Shown here piece after piece: positions 6,513 to 12,155 of a DNA stretch of 12,155 bases. The stretch is taken from the NCBI GenBank assembly GCA_029940235.1, contig JAOZRI010000043.1, positions 1-12,155 on the forward strand, in the 5' to 3' direction. Each line of letters starts with the position of its first letter. The first letter of the stretch is position 1. Under the pieces are notes generated by a model. That model did not search any database. It was not told the origin of the DNA and saw nothing but the letters and a program-made list of their open reading frames with translations. The stretch comes from Desulfobacula sp. GTDB taxonomy: Bacteria > Desulfobacterota > Desulfobacteria > Desulfobacterales > Desulfobacteraceae. Both the position numbers and the translations under genes were made by a program.

Positions 6513-8339
6513 TTAATCACTATGCAATCTGTTTATAATTGTCTGGGCAAGGGTTTTATTAATCCCGGGCAGGGCAGCAATTTCATCTATTAATGCCTTT
6601 TTAAGGTGACTTACACCCTTGAAATGGTTTAATAATACTTTTCTCTTTTTTGGACCAATGCCGGGAATGGCATCAAGCCCTGAAAGCCCTGCCCTTTTTT
6701 CACGACGCTTTCTCTGGAATGTGATGGCAAATCTGTGGGCTTCATCCCTCACCTGCTGCAACAGGTATAATGCTTTTTGTGCCTGACTGGTATTTAAAGG
6801 ATTGGAACGGCCTGGAATATAAATTTTATCAAACTTTTCACCCTTTGCTTCATTTTTTTTAGCAAGACCTGCAACCAAGAATCTGTTTTCAATATTCAAT
6901 TGCCTTACAACCGCCATTGCCATGGAAAGCTGACCCTTGCCGCCATCAACAACAAGAAGATCTGGATATGGCATCTCATCACTTTTTTTTGAAAACCGCC
7001 TCTCCAGCACCTGGTACATATAGGCATAATCATCCTGAAAATCCAAATCTCGGATAATGTATTTTCGATAAGCCTTTTTATAGGGTCTGCCATCTTTAAA
7101 AACCACCATGGAAGAGACAGGATCCTGACCTGAAAGATTTGAATTATCAAAACATTCAATGCGCGACGGCAGATTTTTCATTTTCAGCAATTCCTTGAGC
7201 ATAACAATGGATGCCCGCTGTGCTTCCTCTTTAAGCAGTCTCTTTTCCAACTCCCTTGCAGCATTTATATGTGCCATTTTAACAAGACGTTTTTTTTCTC
7301 CGCGAACAGGAATACTGATTTTCACCTTTTTGCCTTTTTGCCGGGTAAATTTTTGTTCAAGAAAGTCTTTATTTTCAATAACCTGGTTTAAAAGAATAAA
7401 ATGGGGCAAAAAATGGTGAGTCTTATAATATTGAATTAAAAATGCTGATAAAATTTCATCCTGTTTTTTCAAACCCAGCTCAAAATGATAATGGGCAGTA
7501 TCAATCAGAGAGCCTGAACGTACAATCATCACAATAACCACTGCCCTGCCCTTTTTTGCTGTACATGCAATAATATCCCTGTCTTTCATATCAGGGCTGA
7601 CAACAACCTGCTTTTCCATGATATTTTTAATGGCAGATATTGTATCCCGCACCTCGGCAGCTTTTTCATATTCCAGTGATAGAGAGTAATCTTTCATGCT
7701 GACATTTAATTTTTTTATTATCCGACCTGATCTGCCCTTTAAAAACAAAACAGCATCCTTAACTCTTTTTTTATACTCTATCTCCGGGATATCATTGCAG
7801 CAGAGCCCGAGGCATGCCTTGATCTGAAAATTCAGACAGGGTCGTGAGCGATTTTTAAACTGTGTATCTTTACACTGTCTTAATTTAAATATTTTTTGAA
7901 TCTGTTTTAAAGTCCTGTTTACACTGCGTGCAGATGAATAGGGACCAAAATAGAGGGCTTTATCATTTTTTATTTTTCTGATCTTTTCAATGGCGGGATA
8001 GGCTTTGTGCATATCAATCCTGAGCAGGGGATAATTTTTCCCATCCTTTAAAATAACATTATATTTTGGATTGTGCTCCTTTATCAGGTTGGATTCAAGT
8101 ATAAAGGCCTCATGGTCAGAAGAAGTGATAATGATTTCAAAATCTTTTATTGTTTCTATTAGAGCTGCAGTTTTTGCATCGTGATTATCTTTTTTTACAA
8201 AATAGGATGAGAGCCTTTTTTTAAGATTTTTAGCTTTGCCCACATAGATTATTTTACCTTTGGCATTTTTCATGAGATAAACACCAGGATTGCTGGGAGC
8301 CTGTCTCTGTTTTTCCATTATTGAAGCTGCATCTGACAT
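6513..8339 (-). CDS. uvrC: UvrABC excinuclease subunit C
   Basis: UvrC is recruited by DNA-bound UvrB and makes both incisions around a lesion in nucleotide excision repair. The protein is 608 residues, the usual size. The GIY-YIG nuclease domain is at the N-terminus (NPGVYLMKN and IIYVGKAKNLKKRL, with catalytic Glu82 in ILESNLIK) for the 3' cut. Cys156, Cys168, Cys176 and Cys180 match the Fe-S cluster set of UvrC proteins. A UVR motif that contacts UvrB spans about 208-242. The RNase H-like domain for the 5' cut shows Asp398 (CFDNS), Asp437 (DDYAYM), Asp465 (VVDGGKGQ) and His535 (RDEAHRFA). Tandem helix-hairpin-helix motifs end the protein (LDAIPGIGPKK and ALPGINKTLA). The gene lies 72 bases after uvrB on the same strand, probably cotranscribed. 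The start has no strong ribosome site; Met8 is an alternative. Confidence 0.97.
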   Translation of the reverse strand: MSDAASIMEKQRQAPSNPGVYLMKNAKGKIIYVGKAKNLKKRLSSYFVKKDNHDAKTAALIETIKDFEIIITSSDHEAFILESNLIKEHNPKYNVILKDGKNYPLLRIDMHKAYPAIEKIRKIKNDKALYFGPYSSARSVNRTLKQIQKIFKLRQCKDTQFKNRSRPCLNFQIKACLGLCCNDIPEIEYKKRVKDAVLFLKGRSGRIIKKLNVSMKDYSLSLEYEKAAEVRDTISAIKNIMEKQVVVSPDMKDRDIIACTAKKGRAVVIVMIVRSGSLIDTAHYHFELGLKKQDEILSAFLIQYYKTHHFLPHFILLNQVIENKDFLEQKFTRQKGKKVKISIPVRGEKKRLVKMAHINAARELEKRLLKEEAQRASIVMLKELLKMKNLPSRIECFDNSNLSGQDPVSSMVVFKDGRPYKKAYRKYIIRDLDFQDDYAYMYQVLERRFSKKSDEMPYPDLLVVDGGKGQLSMAMAVVRQLNIENRFLVAGLAKKNEAKGEKFDKIYIPGRSNPLNTSQAQKALYLLQQVRDEAHRFAITFQRKRREKRAGLSGLDAIPGIGPKKRKVLLNHFKGVSHLKKALIDEIAALPGINKTLAQTIINRLHSD

Positions 8340-8411
8340 ATTTTGTAATTCTCAACTCTTAATTTTTAATTGAGGAGTTTTGCCCTGTTAAAATTTGCTA
8401 TTATTCTTAAT

Positions 8412-10403
8412 TCAAAATTTTTGGATATCCATGAGCTCCTTTATCTTATCCCTGTATTCTGCAGCTTTTTCAAATTCAAGGTTTTCAGCTGCAATTTTCA
8501 TCTTATATTCAAGATCTTTAACAATATCCTCAAGGTTTAATTCCTGATCTTTATACTCTTTGAGCTCTTCATTCACAGATCCTTCAAGGCGAGGCTCAAT
8601 CTCTTTTGCAGAGTAATCAAATATATTAATACTTTTCTGTATGGTTGTCGGCACAATATTATGTTTTTTATTATATGCTTTTTGAATTTTCTGACGCCTT
8701 TCTGTCTCAAAAACAGCTTTTTTCATGGAAGCAGTATTTTTTTCTGCATACATTATAACCCTGCCATAGACATTTCTGGAAGCCCTGCCGAAAATTTGAA
8801 TAAAAGAGCGGAAAGACCTTAAAAATCCCTCCTTGTCTGCATCAAGGATAGCCACAAGGGAAACTTCCGGGATATCAAGGCCTTCGCGCAGTAAATTAAT
8901 CCCGATAAGCACATCAAACAGGCCTCTTCTGAGATCTTGTATAATATCAATTCTCTCCACAGTACCAATATCTGAATGAAGATATTTCACCTTTACTCCA
9001 AGGTCAGCATAATAATCAGTTAAATCTTCTGCCATTCGTTTGGTCAGGGTAGTTACAAGTACCCGCTCTTTGGCTTCTACTCTCTTTACGATCTCTTCAT
9101 AGAGATCATCAACCTGGGCTTTGGCACTGCGGAGCTCAACCTTTGGATCAAGAAGTCCTGTGGGCCTTACAATCTGTTCTGCTATTTTGCCAGCTGCCAT
9201 TTCCATCTCATAATCAGCAGGAGTTGCAGATACATATACAATCTGCGGAACCCTCTTTTTAAATTCTTCAAACTGTAGAGGACGGTTGTCCATGGCAGAG
9301 GGCAGTCTGAACCCGTGTTCCACAAGGGTTGCTTTTCGCGACCTGTCAGCTTTGTACATTGCTCCAAGCTGGGACACAGAGATATGACTTTCATCAAAAA
9401 AAAGGAGGAAATTATCATCTATATAATCCAGTAAAGTTGGCGGTGGCTCCCCTGGTTTGCGCCCTGTAAGATGCCTGGAATAATTTTCAATGCCGTTGCA
9501 ATAGCCTATTTCATTCAGCATTTCCAGGTCATATCTGGTTCGTTCATCAAGGCGCTGGGCTTCCACAAGCCTGTTGTTTTTATAGAGTTCATCAAGGCGT
9601 ATTTTCAGCTCTTTTACAATTCTTTCAATTGCAAGTTTTCTGGTCTTTTTCTTGGTCACATAGTGGGATGCAGGGTAAATCACCATCTCACTGAAATTTC
9701 TAAGCACATCCCCTTTTAAAGGATCAATCTCCCAGAGTCCTTCAATTGTATCTCCAAAAAAATCAATACGCACTGCCTTGTCTTCTTCATAGGCTGGAAA
9801 AATCTCCACCCTGTCTCCTCTGACCCTGAAGACTCCACGGTGAAAATCTGTGTCATTACGTGTATATTGTATATTAACAAAGCTCTCTATCACCTTTTCC
9901 CTTGAAATATCCATATCCACGGCAAGTGTTATTCTTAAATCAAGATAATCTTCAGGTGCGCCAAGTCCATAGATACAGGAGACACTTGCAACCACAATAA
10001 CATCCTTTCTGGCAAGGACAGATCTTGTGGCTGAATGCCGCATTTTATCAATGGCTTCATTAATTGATGAATCCTTTTGAATATATGTATCACTTGATGG
10101 TATATAGGCTTCGGGCTGGTAATAATCATAATAGGAGACAAAATATTCCACGCAGTTATCAGGGAAAAGCAGCTTGAATTCATTGTAAAGCTGTGCGGCA
10201 AGGGTTTTATTGGGAGCAATCACAAGGCTTGGTTTTTCAACATTTGCAATTACATTTGCCATGGTAAAAGTTTTGCCCGAACCTGTCACCCCGAGCAGCA
10301 CCTGATGTTTATCTCCATTTAAAACACCTTTGGAAAGGTATTCAATGGCCTCTGGCTGATCCCCGGTTGGAGAAAAATTTGAAATCAGATTAAACAAACC
10401 CAT
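8412..10403 (-). CDS. uvrB: UvrABC excinuclease subunit B
   Basis: UvrB is the DNA-loading helicase-like subunit of nucleotide excision repair: it takes damaged DNA from UvrA, verifies the lesion and recruits UvrC. The protein is 663 residues, full length. Walker A is GVTGSGKT (38-45). The tyrosine-rich beta-hairpin that inserts behind the lesion is at about 86-101 ([15 protein letters not shown]). The DEAH-type motif is DESH (337-340), followed by YVSATP (390-395) and [13 protein letters not shown] (505-517). The C-terminal UVR motif that binds UvrC is at about 627-660 ([14 protein letters not shown]). Helicase motif VI reads [16 protein letters not shown] (529-544), where the common form is RSxRSLIQTxGRAARN. 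The QxxGRxxR core is kept, but several flanking positions are unusual. I see no obvious SOS operator upstream, although LexA sites vary between lineages. Confidence 0.97.
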   Translation of the reverse strand: MGLFNLISNFSPTGDQPEAIEYLSKGVLNGDKHQVLLGVTGSGKTFTMANVIANVEKPSLVIAPNKTLAAQLYNEFKLLFPDNCVEYFVSYYDYYQPEAYIPSSDTYIQKDSSINEAIDKMRHSATRSVLARKDVIVVASVSCIYGLGAPEDYLDLRITLAVDMDISREKVIESFVNIQYTRNDTDFHRGVFRVRGDRVEIFPAYEEDKAVRIDFFGDTIEGLWEIDPLKGDVLRNFSEMVIYPASHYVTKKKTRKLAIERIVKELKIRLDELYKNNRLVEAQRLDERTRYDLEMLNEIGYCNGIENYSRHLTGRKPGEPPPTLLDYIDDNFLLFFDESHISVSQLGAMYKADRSRKATLVEHGFRLPSAMDNRPLQFEEFKKRVPQIVYVSATPADYEMEMAAGKIAEQIVRPTGLLDPKVELRSAKAQVDDLYEEIVKRVEAKERVLVTTLTKRMAEDLTDYYADLGVKVKYLHSDIGTVERIDIIQDLRRGLFDVLIGINLLREGLDIPEVSLVAILDADKEGFLRSFRSFIQIFGRASRNVYGRVIMYAEKNTASMKKAVFETERRQKIQKAYNKKHNIVPTTIQKSINIFDYSAKEIEPRLEGSVNEELKEYKDQELNLEDIVKDLEYKMKIAAENLEFEKAAEYRDKIKELMDIQKF

Positions 10404-10619
10404 ATTATTTAAACCCGTACTGCTAATGATTATTTTTCAATTTACAATATCGCACATCTTTACAATAAATTTTTGCAATGATACCTTTGGATAATTGGCT
10501 TTACAAGCTAATTTATCAAACAGCTGTAATGAACCAGCTTGCCAAACAGGATAATGTGTTAAAAAAAGCAACAGATATTTTATGCAGTATTTAAACTTGT
10601 TAAAAAAGGACAAACATAG

Positions 10620-10721
10620 ATGCCGGCACAATCAAAGATAAATGCCCAGTACAGAGGCAGCAAAGAAGCCAAAAGAAAATTTGAAAAAGCCCAAAAATAC
10701 TTAAAACGTGAACAAAGGTAA
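10620..10721 (+). CDS. Possible small basic peptide, 33 residues
   Basis: An ATG at 10620 opens a 33-codon frame ending in TAA. It is preceded by an aagga ribosome-like site (10606-10610) with a nine-base spacer, which is unusually good for a random frame. The predicted peptide is strongly basic (seven Lys and four Arg against three Glu). Its second half (about 14-33) could form an amphipathic or coiled-coil-like helix, including GSKEAKRKFEKAQKYLKR. There is no signal peptide or membrane segment. I recognise no family. It lies opposite to its neighbours, between uvrB and the methyltransferase gene. It could be a true small protein, the end of a decayed gene, or chance in A-rich sequence, where Lys codons are favoured anyway. 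Confidence 0.3.
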   Translation: MPAQSKINAQYRGSKEAKRKFEKAQKYLKREQR

Positions 10722-10790
10722 AGGGATATATTCAAAGATTGAGCATGGTCAATCGTCTATCACAGAGGGAAGGGATGCTGTATAAAATCA

Positions 10791-10808
10791 AAAAGTCAAG
10801 GGACTTTT
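10791..10808 (-). terminator. Short perfect hairpin, possible terminator after the methyltransferase gene
   Basis: aaaagtc (10791-10797) pairs perfectly with gactttt (10802-10808) around a four-base loop. On the minus strand it is followed by tgattttat. It sits 64 bases downstream of the methyltransferase stop, where the efflux/methyltransferase transcript should end. The stem is short and AT-rich. Confidence 0.35.
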
Positions 10809-10871
10809 GTATCTTTAAATGTAAAAACTCAAGGGATTTATCAAAATCATGAATATTAGAAAATAGAGATT

Positions 10872-11741
10872 TTAAGGGAATTTAGAATTAATATCCCACA
10901 CTGCCATGGCAGTCAGACCTTTATGTTTTCTTGAAATAACATTATCTTTTGAAATGCCTTCAAGATAGGGACGGATAATTTTTTCAAGCTCTTCATGGCT
11001 TTTTGTGCTTACTTTTTTAAAAAAAACTGTCTGCTTGTCCAACTCTTCTTCCACTGTGGCTGTCTGATTCCACTCAATTGTATTAAAGCTTATTTCAGGA
11101 AAATAGCCCATGGAAAACAGCAGATTTATTTTATACAAAATGCTCTGGGGTTTATCTTCCAGCGGGGTCTGTTTTATCATACTCCATAAATCAGAAAGAA
11201 TTGGGTGGCTTCTTTTTGCAGCCCAGCCCTGCATGGCACACCCTTTTTTTGAGCATGCCATCATTTTAAAAAAAGATTCAGGGGTTGCAACACCCGGGGA
11301 CATAAATGCAATGACAAGGTCAAAGTTTTTCTTCCACCCTCGTGCCTCTATATCAACTTTATGCCAGTCCTCATAAAAAATCTGGATATTTTTTTCAAGA
11401 TCAGGTGTGAGATCTTTTTTAAATCTTGCAAGCATGCCTTTGGAAAAATCAAGGGCTGTTACCTCTGCACCATATTTTGCAAGTTCCATTGCAAGCATGC
11501 CTGTGCCGCACCCGATTTCAAGGACATTCATTCCATCAAACAGCAGGTCACAATTTTTAAGGGCTGATATTATCCTGCCAAGTCTGCGTTCCTTGATTTC
11601 ATCCTTGTTTTGATTATAGGTACTTGCAGCATTGTCCCAGTATTCTGGTGTGGAAAAACCTTTGTGGACATTGAAGGTGTCATTTTTTTTATCGTTTTCC
11701 CACTGTTCTATCCAAAAATCTTTATTAAAAATATTATCCAT
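10872..11741 (-). CDS. Class I SAM-dependent methyltransferase
   Basis: The Rossmann-type methyltransferase core is clear. Motif I is VLEIGCGTG, followed after one helix and strand by the acidic motif-II residue in VTALDFSKGML, and the next strand reads FDLVIAFMSPGVATP. Upstream of the core there is a W-rich segment (FWIEQWEN) and FSTPEYWDNAASTYNQ, which often precedes the SAM fold in small-molecule methyltransferases. The protein is 289 residues from the ATG at 11741. An in-frame TTG at 11753 would add four residues; neither start has a well-placed Shine-Dalgarno, so the start is uncertain. The gene begins 24 bases after the RND pump gene on the same strand, suggesting cotranscription, possibly by reinitiation. 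The substrate is unknown, and I would not extend the link with the pump to a resistance function. Confidence 0.85.
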   Translation of the reverse strand: MDNIFNKDFWIEQWENDKKNDTFNVHKGFSTPEYWDNAASTYNQNKDEIKERRLGRIISALKNCDLLFDGMNVLEIGCGTGMLAMELAKYGAEVTALDFSKGMLARFKKDLTPDLEKNIQIFYEDWHKVDIEARGWKKNFDLVIAFMSPGVATPESFFKMMACSKKGCAMQGWAAKRSHPILSDLWSMIKQTPLEDKPQSILYKINLLFSMGYFPEISFNTIEWNQTATVEEELDKQTVFFKKVSTKSHEELEKIIRPYLEGISKDNVISRKHKGLTAMAVWDINSKFP

Positions 11742-11765
11742 GATTAAATTCAAAATTATATAGCT

Positions 11766-12155
11766 TCAATCCTCCTCTGGGTTAAAAACCCTTATTATAT
11801 CATTGACAACGACATAGAGGGCTGGAACAAATAAAAGGGTTAAACCAGTTGCCGCAATAATACCAAAGCTGATACTTACTGCCATTGGAATTAAAAACTG
11901 TGCCTGGAAACTTGTTTCTAAAAGAAGTGGAAAAAGCCCTGCAACGGTTGTGACAGAAGTAAGTAAAACTGGTCTGAATCTGTTTTGTCCTGCCTCAATT
12001 ACTGATTCAAAAATTTTACCCCCGGCTCTTACCTGGGAATTAATAAAATCAATTAAAATCAGAGAGTCATTTACCACAATTCCTGACAGTGCAACAATTC
12101 CAAAAACACTTATTATGGTAATATCAAGATTCATGACAAAATGCCCTATAATGGC
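11766..12155 (-). CDS. RND efflux pump inner-membrane subunit, C-terminal end (5' part outside window)
   Basis: The frame stays open to the right edge of the window (seven more codons upstream of the internal ATG at 12134), so this is the 3' end of a long gene; about 129 residues are visible. The motif GIVALSGIVVNDSLILIDFIN is a hallmark of AcrB/CusA-type transporters, in the last transmembrane block. It is followed by RFRPVLLTSVTTVAGLFPLL and a last pair of helices ending in LLFVPALYVVV. The short acidic tail (NPEED) is cytoplasmic. These proton-driven pumps work with a periplasmic adaptor and an outer-membrane channel, whose genes would lie outside the window. The methyltransferase gene follows closely. 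Substrate class cannot be assigned from this fragment. Confidence 0.9.
   Translation of the reverse strand, partial: AIIGHFVMNLDITIISVFGIVALSGIVVNDSLILIDFINSQVRAGGKIFESVIEAGQNRFRPVLLTSVTTVAGLFPLLLETSFQAQFLIPMAVSISFGIIAATGLTLLFVPALYVVVNDIIRVFNPEED

Larger units (their letters stand above)
10404..10871. other. 468-base spacer between uvrB and the methyltransferase gene
   Basis: The spacer is AT-rich and lies between two minus-strand genes, upstream of uvrB and downstream of the methyltransferase. It must contain the uvrB promoter if uvrB is not read from the methyltransferase side; I see only loose -35/-10 matches and name none. It holds one plausible small plus-strand open frame at 10620-10721 and a short perfect hairpin at 10791-10808. 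A loose repeat of tcaaggga occurs at 10796-10803 and 10829-10836. No longer gene is supported on either strand. The patchwork look would fit a decayed gene or mobile remnant, but I recognise no parent. Confidence 0.5.

Noticed and set aside
8340..8411. Inverted repeat aactc/gagtt in the uvrB-uvrC gap as a terminator
   Set aside because: The stem is only five pairs in AT-rich sequence and the two genes form a functional pair likely to be cotranscribed.
10404..10500. SOS (LexA) operator upstream of uvrB
   Set aside because: I looked for CTGT-N8-ACAG and similar inverted motifs and saw no convincing match; LexA sites differ between lineages, so absence is not informative.
10437..10631. 64-codon minus-strand open frame upstream of uvrB
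   Set aside because: The start lacks a ribosome site, the composition (Phe, Leu, Cys, Lys rich) is what AT-rich noncoding sequence gives, and it conflicts with the better-supported small frame on the other strand.
10745..10852. Second short plus-strand frame (35 codons) after the small basic peptide
   Set aside because: No ribosome site, and it runs through the hairpin at 10791-10808; more likely spacer sequence than a gene.
1..12155. CRISPR array, tRNA, rRNA, insertion sequence or defence island
   Set aside because: No regularly spaced direct repeats, no cloverleaf or rRNA-like stretch, no transposase and no defence-type domains were seen; nearly all bases are covered by housekeeping or metabolic genes.

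Overview
The window reads as an ordinary chromosomal stretch from an AT-rich Gram-negative anaerobe. Protein style and gene order fit a sulfate-reducing Desulfobacterota lineage such as the Desulfobacteraceae. That placement is inferred: there is no rRNA or other phylogenetic marker here beyond uvrB, uvrC and an S1 protein. The plus strand carries genes from 1 to 4789 and the minus strand from 4883 to the right edge, so the two halves converge on a strong stem-loop at 4797-4845.

Plus-strand half. A compact cluster begins with the C-terminal end of a PgpH-type HD phosphodiesterase (cyclic-di-AMP breakdown), followed by ybeY (rRNA maturation endoribonuclease), pdxJ (pyridoxine 5'-phosphate synthase) and an HSL-type alpha/beta hydrolase. 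Gaps are tiny, and ybeY starts 98 bases inside pgpH. A second unit holds a PLP-dependent D-cysteine desulfhydrase / L-cysteate sulfo-lyase family enzyme and an Asp/Glu racemase family enzyme. They are separated by a structured 277-base spacer with a MITE-like palindrome and two further stem-loops.

Minus-strand half, read right to left. First comes the C-terminal end of an RND efflux pump inner-membrane subunit, then a class I SAM-dependent methyltransferase close behind it. A 468-base spacer follows, holding one possible 33-residue basic peptide on the plus strand. Next are uvrB and uvrC as a nucleotide-excision-repair pair, and then a five-domain S1 RNA-binding protein with its own promoter-like leader.

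How the genes relate. Most are housekeeping: signalling nucleotide turnover, ribosome quality, vitamin B6, DNA repair and translation. The most interesting accessory idea is the lyase/racemase pair. Cysteate is the sulfonate analogue of aspartate, so a racemase of the aspartate family beside a possible cysteate sulfo-lyase could form a small sulfonate-scavenging module that yields sulfite, ammonia and pyruvate. This is a hypothesis. The conservative reading is D-cysteine desulfhydration plus a general amino-acid racemase. I see no CRISPR array, intact insertion sequence, tRNA, rRNA or defence system.
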